DNA of 64,000 bases from DASPLX01 sp035627375 (GTDB taxonomy: Bacteria > Pseudomonadota > Gammaproteobacteria > Burkholderiales > Burkholderiaceae_D), in assembly GCA_035627375.1 (NCBI GenBank), contig DASPLX010000074.1, positions 1-64,000 of the forward strand, written 5' to 3'. The notes under the pieces were generated by a model that saw nothing but the letters and a program-made list of their open reading frames with translations, was not told the origin of the DNA and ran no database searches. Numbering within the stretch: the stretch's first letter is position 1; each line of letters begins with the position of its first letter. Of this stretch, positions 41,870-51,223 are shown piece after piece. The translations under genes were made by a program, and so were the position numbers.

Positions 41870-44800
41870 TCATTTCTTGCCGGCCGCATGCCGCAGCTCC
41901 CGCCAGTTCGCCACTTCGCGCCAGCCGAGACGGCCGGCGGACAGCGACACTTCGACGGCGCGCTCGCGTTCCCGCGCTTGCGCCGCCGGGACTTGCGCGG
42001 CAGGAGGACCGCCCTCGGCGGAACCGGCGCCGGCCCCGCTCCCGAAATCGACGACGGTATATCTCCGCTTCACGACCCGTGCACCGACCGCGTCGCGCTC
42101 GCCGGTCTCGGCCGGGCCGGTTTCCAGCAGCAACGGCGCGTTCACGACGATGGCCGACGGTGTGCCCGTCGTGCCGCCGCCCGGCGGCATCCCGGTCAGC
42201 GCGTCGAGCGCATAGGTGCGGCCGCCGCCGGCGCCGCAAGGATCGGCGCCGGGAATCACGGTATTGAAGAACACGCGGCCGTAGGCGGTCGTCGGCTCGC
42301 CGATGCTGCGCTCGCCGGTCTTGTCGGAGGCCGCGAAGTCGAGATACCAGCCCTTCCCGCCGCCCTCCGACGCACCATAGCGGAAGGCCGCGCCGCTCAC
42401 CGCGATCGCGCCGCCCACGCCGCCTGCGTCGATCCGCGCGGCACTGCGGGCGGCAAGCTGGGCGCGCGTCACGGTCGTGCCGTCGTTGGCGGCCGAATCG
42501 AGAACCGCGTAAAACGATTGCGGTGTGAAATCGCCGGCGGCGGCGTCGGCGGGCGCGACAAGCCGGCCGGTACCGAACAGCACCAGGTAACCGCCGCCGG
42601 GCGCGAACACCACCCTTGGCCGCGCCGTGATCGGCTGGCGCCTGCCCTCCGCATCGCGAGCGGCGAACAAGGGTTTGGGCGAAGAACCGAGCGCGCGCGA
42701 CCACGGCGCCGCGCCGGTGAAATCGAAACGCCAGAGATTGCCCTGCAAATCGCCGGCGTAGGCGCGCCGTACAGCGCCGTCGCCGCCGACGACGAGCGCC
42801 GGCGGACCCAAGGCGTTGGCAAGACCGTCGTCCATGACCGGTGTCTTGAACTTGTAGTAATTGACGCCCTCGCGCCAACGGCTGGCGGCCGGCTTGTCGA
42901 GCGCCAGCAGGAACAAGGCGCCCGCCCCCTTGGCGTCGAAGCGGCCGCTGCCGTCCGGCTGGTAGTTGTTCCAGCCGCTCGACGCCACCACGAAATACCG
43001 GTAGCGCGGCACGCCCTTGTCGTCGCCCACCCTGAACTTGGCGATCGCGGGCGCCGCGCGCAGGTTGCCCATGGCGGCGTCGTCGGCATCGGTGAATTCC
43101 CACAAGGCGCCGAGCCCGCCGGCGAAATCGGCCGGATTCGTCACGTCGAGCGCGAACACGCCTTGCGCGCCGCCGCCCATGCCGGAGGCGAGCACGGTTC
43201 TCCATTGCGAACCGATCCGCGCTTCGGCGACCGCCGGCGCACCGTCCACGAAGGGGCGATGCTCGTAGTCCGGGGACGTCAAGCGGTTGACTTGCGACAG
43301 CAACACGCTCGGCAGGTAAGCGAACAATTCGACGCCGTCGTCCGCGGCGAAGGCGTGCAAGAATCCATCGTTGGCGCCGACATAGACTGCATCGGCGCGG
43401 CCCTTGTGGCGCTCGGCGAAATCCGCGTAGCCGTCGCCCCGGACGTGGGCCGCGGGCTTGGCGCCGTAGACCGGAACGCTGTTGACGATGTCGCCCAGCA
43501 GCCGCTTGCGCGCCCGGAACATTCCGCCCGCCGCGCCGATTTCCAGGTTGCGCACCCCGCGCAGGAAATCGACGCGCTGGCGTCCCAATCCGTCGCGGCC
43601 GCCGTCGTCCGGCGCCGCGTCGAGCAGCGCCTGCTGCTCCGGGCTCAAGCGTTCCCAGCGGAACTCGACGGTCCCGTAGGCGACGCCGTCGTCGACCCGC
43701 GTGGTGTAAATGCGGCGCGCGTCCGGAGCCGGCCGGGCATCCTTGCCATCGCCGCCGGTCAGTATCTCGCCGGCATCCCAGTCCGCCGCTTCGGCGACCG
43801 TCCCGTCCGGCAGCAGCCGCAAGCGCCGCAGGCTTCCGCTCCAGGCCGACGCATCGAAACCGGCGCTGTAGACACGCGCGCCGTCGGCCGACGGCACGGC
43901 ATTCGACGCCACGGCGCCGGCATCGGCTCTGCCGCCGGCGGCGATGTCCGCGAACATCTTGCGGATCGCGCCGATCAGGACATCCGGTCGGCCGGCGAGG
44001 AAATAGTTCGCGGGGCGAGCGCCGCCGTCCGAGCTCCATTCGTCGTCGCTCGAGACGCGCCCCTTGCCGTCCTCCGCCAGGGTCATGAAGGGATTGCCGT
44101 CGCCGTTGCGGTCGACGAAGCCGCCGTACTTGGCGGCCAGGTAGAGCTGGCTGTCGCGCGGCGCGACGGTTCTGGTGCTGCCGTCGATCCGTCCGTTGCC
44201 GCCTTCGTCGAGGTCGAGCACCAGCGTTCGCGCGCGGGTCGGCTTGTCGAGACGGATATCATGGGTATTGGCCCAGTACGCGAGTCCGGCCATGTAGTAG
44301 CTGCCGCGCCCGCCGGCGCCGGTATCGAGCATATCGAGATTCGCCAGTGCCGGACGCCGGGCGCGGTTTCCGTACCGGCCCGCCGTATCGGCCTCCATCT
44401 CGCCGACCATGCGCGTCCACGCAGCGGCATCGAGTTCCGGCGTCCGGCCGGCGACCGCGACATCGACCGGGCGGGCTGGATCTCGCGCGCCGCCGTAGCC
44501 GCGCCCCCCGTTCCGGTGGCCGGGAACATAGCGGTCGCCATGGGTCTCGGCATCGGCGATCGCGACGATGTAATTGCGCTGGCAAGAGGCGGCGACCGGA
44601 TCGCTCCAGCCCTCGATCACCGGAAAGCCGTCCTTCATCGCCGCCGTCATGCCGGCGGCCGCCTCGAGCGTCGGCTGCTTGCCTTGCAGGTAGCGGATCG
44701 CTTCGTAATGCAGCTCGCTGGCCGGATCGTGTTTCTTGTAGATGCCGCCGCGTCCGAACTGGTTGAGGTAGTTGAGGATGCCGCTGTTGGCGCCGGCATG

Positions 44801-45808
44801 ATCGCGCGCGCCGGGCGCGTCGGGATTGCGGTACAACACGCCGGTGGCGGCATCCCATTCGGCTCTGTCGTTCGGCCTCTCGCCGAAATCCGGGGGGCCG
44901 AATTTCTTCGGGCCGATATGTTTCATCGGCACGCGCAGCACGCCGCCGTAGCGCGTCGCGGCATCGTCGAGCAGATACCCCATCGCGGCGAAACGCATGC
45001 GCCCGGCATGCCGCTGCAGCACGCCGGCGGGCTTGTAGTTGGCGCCGTACCGGCGGCACAGATCGCCGCGCGTCGCGCCCTCGGCGCTGTCGCAGACTTT
45101 CACCCGCGCCAGGTATTCGCCAAGCCTCTTGTCGGTCTTCGCCAAACGGCCGCTGCGCTCGTAGGCCGGCGTGTCGCAATGGCCGGCCTCCGCCGCCAGG
45201 TCGCTGAACAGGATGCGGTTGCGGCAGGAGACGACGTGCAGCTTGTCCACCTTGAACGGCGTCACGCGCTCCGGCGCGCTGGATTTGCCGCCGGCGCTGA
45301 GGATGCGGCGCGGGAAATGCGCGTAATTGGCATAGAAATCTTCCGGCAAGACCGCGCGTTGCAGGATGGTCGTATCAGCCGTATCGACGACGCGGTCGCC
45401 GCCGGTCAACGCATAGCGCAGCATGTCGAGCGTCGACGACACCGCCCAGTTCATGAAATTGCCGCTGAATGTACGGCCATCGCATTCATGCGTGACCGGA
45501 TCGGCGGCCCTGGCGATCGCGAAGTAACCGTCCACGACATTGCGGGCGCCGCCGACATAGCGGTAACACTGCGCCGGATTGAAATAGCCGACGTACTCGA
45601 AGGTCCGGTCGTAGAGGCCGTTGTCGCCGCGATAGGCGATGCCTGCCGCCGGATATTCGATTGACAGGCTCAGGATCACGTTGGGATGCACGTTGACGCG
45701 TCCGGCGTAGGGTGGAATGTCGGCGATGTCGAGCGGCGGCAGCGGCGCGGCCGCCGCCCCGGCCGCCAGCGCGAGAACGAAACCGGAGAACAGGAATGTG
45801 GTCCGCAT
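41870..45808 (-). CDS. pilY1: Type IV pilus tip adhesin PilY1 (cluster 1, no MIDAS motif)
   Basis: 1312 residues with a signal peptide (ALAAGAAAA). N-terminal part resembles Pseudomonas/Neisseria PilY1/PilC: NVILSLSIEYPAAGIAYRGDNGLYDRTFEYVGYFNPAQCYRY, with no DxSxS metal site. EF-hand-like loops occur mid-protein (DLDEGGNGRID, DRNGDGN). The C-terminal ~500 residues form the conserved beta-propeller (VYVGANDGFLHAFAADDGVELFAYLPS, VLASGMGGGAQGVFALDVTNP, LWEFTDADDAAMGN) where calcium binding controls retraction. The chain ends with a WREL motif, as does PilY1-2. It probably caps the pilus and mediates adhesion or surface sensing. Encoded between pilX1 and pilE1. Confidence 0.92.
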   Translation of the reverse strand: MRTTFLFSGFVLALAAGAAAAPLPPLDIADIPPYAGRVNVHPNVILSLSIEYPAAGIAYRGDNGLYDRTFEYVGYFNPAQCYRYVGGARNVVDGYFAIARAADPVTHECDGRTFSGNFMNWAVSSTLDMLRYALTGGDRVVDTADTTILQRAVLPEDFYANYAHFPRRILSAGGKSSAPERVTPFKVDKLHVVSCRNRILFSDLAAEAGHCDTPAYERSGRLAKTDKRLGEYLARVKVCDSAEGATRGDLCRRYGANYKPAGVLQRHAGRMRFAAMGYLLDDAATRYGGVLRVPMKHIGPKKFGPPDFGERPNDRAEWDAATGVLYRNPDAPGARDHAGANSGILNYLNQFGRGGIYKKHDPASELHYEAIRYLQGKQPTLEAAAGMTAAMKDGFPVIEGWSDPVAASCQRNYIVAIADAETHGDRYVPGHRNGGRGYGGARDPARPVDVAVAGRTPELDAAAWTRMVGEMEADTAGRYGNRARRPALANLDMLDTGAGGRGSYYMAGLAYWANTHDIRLDKPTRARTLVLDLDEGGNGRIDGSTRTVAPRDSQLYLAAKYGGFVDRNGDGNPFMTLAEDGKGRVSSDDEWSSDGGARPANYFLAGRPDVLIGAIRKMFADIAAGGRADAGAVASNAVPSADGARVYSAGFDASAWSGSLRRLRLLPDGTVAEAADWDAGEILTGGDGKDARPAPDARRIYTTRVDDGVAYGTVEFRWERLSPEQQALLDAAPDDGGRDGLGRQRVDFLRGVRNLEIGAAGGMFRARKRLLGDIVNSVPVYGAKPAAHVRGDGYADFAERHKGRADAVYVGANDGFLHAFAADDGVELFAYLPSVLLSQVNRLTSPDYEHRPFVDGAPAVAEARIGSQWRTVLASGMGGGAQGVFALDVTNPADFAGGLGALWEFTDADDAAMGNLRAAPAIAKFRVGDDKGVPRYRYFVVASSGWNNYQPDGSGRFDAKGAGALFLLALDKPAASRWREGVNYYKFKTPVMDDGLANALGPPALVVGGDGAVRRAYAGDLQGNLWRFDFTGAAPWSRALGSSPKPLFAARDAEGRRQPITARPRVVFAPGGGYLVLFGTGRLVAPADAAAGDFTPQSFYAVLDSAANDGTTVTRAQLAARSAARIDAGGVGGAIAVSGAAFRYGASEGGGKGWYLDFAASDKTGERSIGEPTTAYGRVFFNTVIPGADPCGAGGGRTYALDALTGMPPGGGTTGTPSAIVVNAPLLLETGPAETGERDAVGARVVKRRYTVVDFGSGAGAGSAEGGPPAAQVPAAQARERERAVEVSLSAGRLGWREVANWRELRHAAGKK

Positions 45809-45813
45809 GACCC

Positions 45814-46449
45814 TCAACCCTCCTTTCGATAAAAACTTTGCAGCACCACTTGCGTGATGTCGCGCGCGCCGTAACCGATGGCGGTGATGCGATAGAAATA
45901 GCCGGGCCGCTCGGCGCTTTCGCCGTGCTGGGAATAGCTCATCAACTCGATGACGTAGCGCGGCGGCCGGCTCGGCAGCGCGCCCTTGCCGGTCTGGAAG
46001 ACGCGGCCGGTGAAGCGGCCGAACGGCACCGAACGCGCGGTCGCCGCGCCGACGTCGTCGAAGTCGACGCCGAGCCACACCGGCGCCTTCCCCGCTCCCG
46101 CCGCGGCGGGAGCGCACAACCCGAACGACATGCCGGCGGCCGCCGTGCCGCAGGTGCCGGCCTCCGGGAAGCCGCGCGCGCTGTTCCCGGAAAACAGGTG
46201 GCTGCGCGATCTGGTTGAATCGGGAGAATGTTCGATATCGAGCTCGGCATCGATCAGCGCCGCCTCCGCGGCCTGGAATGCGATCTGCCGATCGCGGTCG
46301 TTGCGCGACGCCTTCTCGGCCAGCAATGCGATCTGCGCGGCGGACAGGCCGAGCATCAGCACCGCGATCAGCAGGATGAGGGTCACGATGAGGGTGGCGC
46401 CGCCGTGTCGCTTGCGCACCCTGCCGCACCGATGCGGACGGCGGCTCAC
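45814..46449 (-). CDS. pilX: Minor pilin PilX (cluster 1)
   Basis: 211 residues. Leader and hydrophobic helix (HGGATLIVTLILLIAVLMLGLSAAQIALLAE), lacking Glu5 as PilX proteins do, then the conserved N-terminal helix (EKASRNDRDRQIAFQAAEAALIDAE). The C-terminal part ends in the typical YFYRITAIGYGARDITQVVLQSFY. PilX works with PilV/W/E and PilY1 in the tip complex that primes pilus assembly. The start overlaps pilW by 4 nt, and pilY1 starts 5 nt after its stop. Confidence 0.88.
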   Translation of the reverse strand: MSRRPHRCGRVRKRHGGATLIVTLILLIAVLMLGLSAAQIALLAEKASRNDRDRQIAFQAAEAALIDAELDIEHSPDSTRSRSHLFSGNSARGFPEAGTCGTAAAGMSFGLCAPAAAGAGKAPVWLGVDFDDVGAATARSVPFGRFTGRVFQTGKGALPSRPPRYVIELMSYSQHGESAERPGYFYRITAIGYGARDITQVVLQSFYRKEG

Positions 46450-47474
46450 GACTCGTCTCCCGTGGCGCGCCCGATCGCCGCGGCGCCGGCGGAGCGATTG
46501 CGCAGCTGTATCGTTTGCGCCACCAGCTTGCGTACGCGATCACGCGTCGCCGCCGGCAAATCCGTTGCCTGGATGCGGGTGCCGATATCGCGGCCGGCAT
46601 GCGCCTCGCCGTACGCCAAGCCGAACAAGTCGTACCGGGCCTTGGCGCCGGCCGAGCCGCCGGCTTGCGCTCCGCGCAGCAGCAAGGCGACTTGCACGGC
46701 GACCACTTTCTTCCAATGCGTCTTGCGTTTGCGATCGAGCGCCCGCGCGACCGCATTCGGCCCTTGCAACAGCAGCCGGTCGTCGAGCGTCTCGATGGCG
46801 TCGGCGTTCAGGTAGCCGTTCGGAATGCCGTCGCCGTCCAGATCGATGCCGTAGAGCACCTGGAACGATTCGACGCCGGCGACCAGCGCATCGGAAGTCC
46901 AGGCTTTCTTGCCGCGGTACTTGCAGCGCAATTCCGGTTCGCCGCCGATGCCCTTGGCAACGTAGAAGATGCTCCAGCCGCGTCCGTCCTCGGCCGCCGC
47001 CTGCGACTCCGGCGCGGCGACGCCGAAGCCTGCGCAATTGAGAATGCTGCCGTCGCCGTGCGCGCCGCCGCCGACGCCGAAAAAGCGCAGCGCCAGTACA
47101 TCGCTGCCGTTGACGGCATGGGGCGATGGAAATTCGATGTCGTCGCTGCTTTCCTTCAGGCTCCTGGCATCGAGCCCGAGAACGTTGGGGCTGAATTCCG
47201 GTTCCGCGTGGAGGCGAGCCTGCTCCTCGTCCCAATGCTCATAGCCGGCCTGGCGCACGGCGCGCGCGACGACATCGAGCGCATGACGTCCCGCTTCCTG
47301 CAGCCGCACGCCCTCGTCCTGCGCCAGGTAGGCCATCTTGCTCGACACCAGCAAGGCCAAGCCGGCCAGGACGACGAACAGGCCGAGCGCGGTGGATACC
47401 ATCAGTTCGACCAGCGAGAAGCCCGCCTGGCGTCGCGGGCGGCGCATGCCGTTTCGATCGGAATCCCGCATCAT
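46446..47474 (-). CDS. pilW: Minor pilin PilW (cluster 1)
   Basis: 342 residues from ATG 47474, overlapping pilV as ATGA. Leader ends A-G before FSLVELMVSTALGLFVVLAGLALLV with Glu5. It has the PilW-type segments QEAGRHALDVVARAVRQAGYEHW and, later, DVLALRFFGVGGGAHGDGSILNCAGFGVA. It is larger than other minor pilins, as usual for PilW. Part of the pilV-W-X-Y1-E-fimT run. Confidence 0.9.
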   Translation of the reverse strand: MMRDSDRNGMRRPRRQAGFSLVELMVSTALGLFVVLAGLALLVSSKMAYLAQDEGVRLQEAGRHALDVVARAVRQAGYEHWDEEQARLHAEPEFSPNVLGLDARSLKESSDDIEFPSPHAVNGSDVLALRFFGVGGGAHGDGSILNCAGFGVAAPESQAAAEDGRGWSIFYVAKGIGGEPELRCKYRGKKAWTSDALVAGVESFQVLYGIDLDGDGIPNGYLNADAIETLDDRLLLQGPNAVARALDRKRKTHWKKVVAVQVALLLRGAQAGGSAGAKARYDLFGLAYGEAHAGRDIGTRIQATDLPAATRDRVRKLVAQTIQLRNRSAGAAAIGRATGDES

Positions 47475-48055
47475 CGGACATATGGTTCGACGATCAGCGC
47501 GAGCGCCGGAGGAAAGTGCTTGCCGTCGTTCCCAGGGGGGCCGCCGTCCGGGTTCCTGGCCCGCCAACCGATCTTGATCACCAGCGGAGCGGCCGCGTGC
47601 TCGGTCGCCGCGGCGGTGCACTCCCATTTGTAGCCGCCGGCCGAGCCGTCCCACGGCATGCGATCGCGGCAAACCACGGCGCGCGCCAGCGGGAACGCGG
47701 CCTGGAAACGCCGCTGCCATTCATGGATCTCGAAGCGCGCGAGTTGGCGGGCATCGCACTCAGCGTTTCCATGGCACGTTCTTTCCGCTGCCGCCGGCTC
47801 GGCGCTGGTGCTGTAATCGATGCCGAGAAAAGGATTCTCCCGGTCGCGCAATCCCATGACGCGGCTATTCGCGCGCATCCTGTCGGCCAGGTCGGCGGCG
47901 AGTTCGGCGGCCGTCGTCTGGAATGCCGATTGCTGCGAGGTCCGCAGCGCCGTCAATTGCATGGCGGCGCCGCCGATCACGCCGATGGACAACACCAGGG
48001 CCGAGACGAGCACCTCGACCATGGACCAGCCGCCTTGATGGATGTTTTCGCTCAC
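47471..48055 (-). CDS. pilV: Minor pilin PilV (cluster 1)
   Basis: 194 residues if translated from GTG 48055; TTG 48088 would add 11 residues, which is less typical for a prepilin leader. Leader ends Q-G-G before WSMVEVLVSALVLSIGVIGGAAMQLTALRTSQQSAFQTTA; the usual Phe at +1 is Trp, but Glu5 is kept. The PilV signature of a helix followed by ADLADRMRAN is clear. It is the first gene of pilus cluster 1; a palindrome at 48118-48133 lies upstream. No strong ribosome site precedes either start, so the start is uncertain. Confidence 0.85.
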   Translation of the reverse strand: MSENIHQGGWSMVEVLVSALVLSIGVIGGAAMQLTALRTSQQSAFQTTAAELAADLADRMRANSRVMGLRDRENPFLGIDYSTSAEPAAAERTCHGNAECDARQLARFEIHEWQRRFQAAFPLARAVVCRDRMPWDGSAGGYKWECTAAATEHAAAPLVIKIGWRARNPDGGPPGNDGKHFPPALALIVEPYVR

Positions 48056-48443
48056 GATTCGTTGTTTTTTTATACACACCGGGAGCAAAAGTTACTGAGC
48101 GTGAACGACTGGAACAATCCCATATTTATGGGAGACGATGGGCGGCAAAAATCCTGACGGCAACGCTTTCACCAGCATCCGGAATGGGTGTATCGCGCTG
48201 AAGCCCGCGCCACGCCTAGATTAGGACAGAATTCGCGGCGCGCCGGCCGGGAGCGGAGCCGGCGAAATGAGGCGTCAACTATTAACGCCCGCTAATGCGA
48301 ATAACCGGAATTATTAATAGGGACGGAGCGATGTCGCGCATCGATTGTCCGCGGGTTTGCGTGGGCTCGGCACCGGCTGGAGCCGGCGCGGCACGATGTG
48401 GATGGGTGGAATGTTTGCCGGAGGCTGCCCGTGACGCAGCCGA
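48056..48443 (-). other. 388-bp intergenic region between nrdR and pilV
   Basis: No gene is supported. Features: palindrome TCCCATATTTATGGGA at 48118-48133; inverted repeat CGCCGGC/GCCGGCG at 48241-48247 and 48258-48264; an AT-rich stretch with CTATTAA (48279-48285) and TTAATAG (48314-48320) facing each other; and CCGGCT-GG-AGCCGG near 48374-48387. The right half is the 3' flank of nrdR, and the left half should hold the pilV promoter. No hairpin has a T-tract. Confidence 0.5.
48118..48133. promoter_or_regulatory. Perfect palindrome TCCCATATTTATGGGA upstream of pilV
   Basis: 7-bp arms around TT, about 63-78 nt upstream of the pilV start, in an otherwise GC-rich stretch. The AT centre and position fit an operator or part of a promoter. 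No known regulator site is recognised. Confidence 0.4.
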
Positions 48444-48908
48444 TTATCTGGCCTTGCGTTCCTGGCCCACTTCGGCGATCGCGTCCTGGAACTCGGTCAC
48501 GTCCTCGAAACTCTTGTACACCGAGGCGAAGCGGATATAGGCGATCTTGTCCAGCTTCTTCAGCTCGCGCATGACCAGTTCGCCGATCTGGCCGGAGACG
48601 ATCTCGCGCTGGCCGCTCGACAACAGCTTCTCTTCGATCCTGCGGATCGCCGCGTCCACCGCTTCCGCGGATACCGGGCGCTTGCGCAGGGCCAGCATCA
48701 TGCTGCCGCGCAGCTTGGCGGGATCGAAATCGGAACGGCTGCCGTTTTTCTTCACGACCACCGGCATCATCAGTTCGGTGCGTTCGTAGGTCGTGAATCG
48801 CTTGTCGCAATGCGCGCAGCGGCGGCGGCGGCGGATGGCGTCTCCCTCTTCCGACACGCGGGTGTCGAGGACTTGCGTATCTTCGTGGTGGCAAAAGGGG
48901 CAGCGCAT
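48444..48908 (-). CDS. nrdR: Transcriptional repressor NrdR
   Basis: 154 residues starting MRCPFCHHEDTQVLDTRVSEEGDAIRRRRRC, with the zinc ribbon C-P-F-C ... C-A-H-C at the N-terminus and an ATP-cone domain (VVVKKNGSRSDFDPAKLRGSMMLALRKRPV) behind it. It senses ATP/dATP and represses ribonucleotide reductase genes by binding NrdR boxes. Downstream of glyA by 144 bp, same strand. glyA-nrdR is a common proteobacterial pair. Confidence 0.97.
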   Translation of the reverse strand: MRCPFCHHEDTQVLDTRVSEEGDAIRRRRRCAHCDKRFTTYERTELMMPVVVKKNGSRSDFDPAKLRGSMMLALRKRPVSAEAVDAAIRRIEEKLLSSGQREIVSGQIGELVMRELKKLDKIAYIRFASVYKSFEDVTEFQDAIAEVGQERKAR

Positions 48909-49052
48909 GGGAAAGCCGTCGGTCGAAAAGCGATATTTATATCAAATATTGCAACAGACATCACCTGTCGGAACAGCCAGGGCGCCGCGCCGTTTCGTGC
49001 CATGTCGCGCCAAGGCACGGCATGACACGAGGCGACGCGGCGGGGGAAGCGC

Positions 49053-50300
<1,248 letters not shown>

Positions 50301-50385
50301 GATTACTCCGATCGATTTTCAGATGCTGGATGACAGGCCGCCGCGCGGCGGCGAAATCGATGAGGGCCAGGGAAAGATCAATGAC

Positions 50386-50521
50386 GGCAGCCTCAAGCGT
50401 TCCTACTTCCCATCTTTGGCTGCCCAGGCGTACGGCTTGATTGATATCTCACGCTTCCCGGTGGTTGCCCACCTATCGCCGGGCGGATAATCCCGGTCTT
50501 TTCGCCAGTCACGTGAGACGA
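50386..50521 (-). ncRNA. ZTP (pfl) riboswitch upstream of glyA, with expression-platform inverted repeat
   Basis: On the minus strand the aptamer hallmarks occur in order: GTGACTGGCG (near 50503-50512), a variable arm, GGTGGGCAACCACCGGGAAGC (about 50453-50473; shown as the GGTGGG...CCACC pseudoknot arm) and GCCTGGGCAGCC (50418-50430). This matches ZTP riboswitches, which sit before glyA and purine genes and turn expression on when 10-formyl-THF is short. Just downstream, GGCTGCC (50386-50392) is the exact complement of GGCAGCC (50418-50424), giving a switch helix that competes with the aptamer's 3' end. No T-tract follows, so regulation may be at translation or by another route. Confidence 0.9.
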
Positions 50522-50568
50522 AATGGAAGGGGCATTGTAGTTTAAGGCGGGGATTTCGGCAACTTGCC

Positions 50569-51210
50569 CTATGGGCTGGAGACGCCGGGCGCCGCCGCCG
50601 GCTGGTCGGCGTTTTCCAGGGCGATTTCGATCCGCAACTGGCTCTTGACCGGCACGTCGTCGATCCGCCCGGGATGAAAGCGTGTCTCCGAAAACGCCTC
50701 GGCGACCAGCCGCGCCGCATGTTCCGGCAGCGTCGAATCTTCCATGACCACGCGGTCGATAGCGCCGCGTTCGTTGATCAGCAGGCGCACGATCGCGGTC
50801 TGCGGCGGCACGTCGGGCAGGGTCAGCGTCAGGTTCTCGGGAATATCCCGCAGGACACGGGGCCTTTCCGTCAAATCCTTGGATGAAAAATAATGCGGAG
50901 CGGCCGCAATCTGGAAGGGGAACGAAGATTCCGCCGCCGCGCCGACGGCACCGGGCGGCTGCGGCGGATCTTGCCGATCGCGGCGGTCAGCGCCGGTACG
51001 CTGTTCCGGAGCCGGGAGAACCAAGCGCGATCCGGCGCCGGCCTGCAAGCGCACCGCGATCGGCCGCTCGCGCATGGCGCCCGTAGGCACGGCGTCCGCT
51101 CCGCCGCCCTTCCCGCCCGGTCCGACCAGCAGGGCGACGGCGGCATGGGCCGCCAGCGACAGGCTCACCGCGGCGATGTAATGCGGCCGGATCATGCGCA
51201 TGGACGGCAT
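50569..51210 (-). CDS. TonB-like protein at the end of pilus cluster 2
   Basis: 213 residues if translated from ATG 51210 (starts at 51201 and 51195 are also possible). One N-terminal TM helix (YIAAVSLSLAAHAAVALLVG), a Pro/Gln/Arg-rich middle, and a C-terminal TonB-like domain (PPQTAIVRLLINERGAIDRVVMEDSTLPEHAARLVAEAFSETRFHPGRIDD). Thus it resembles TonB, but no ExbB/ExbD genes are adjacent. It follows pilY1-2 by 13 nt, so it is cotranscribed with that pilus operon. It could span the periplasm to contact the secretin or PilY1, but that is inference. Confidence 0.75.
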   Translation of the reverse strand: MPSMRMIRPHYIAAVSLSLAAHAAVALLVGPGGKGGGADAVPTGAMRERPIAVRLQAGAGSRLVLPAPEQRTGADRRDRQDPPQPPGAVGAAAESSFPFQIAAAPHYFSSKDLTERPRVLRDIPENLTLTLPDVPPQTAIVRLLINERGAIDRVVMEDSTLPEHAARLVAEAFSETRFHPGRIDDVPVKSQLRIEIALENADQPAAAPGVSSP

Positions 51211-51223
51211 TCCCGCGGCGGAC

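Noticed and set aside
41831..45664. 1277-residue plus-strand open frame opposite pilY1-1
   Set aside because: Antisense shadow; no signal, domain or ribosome site.
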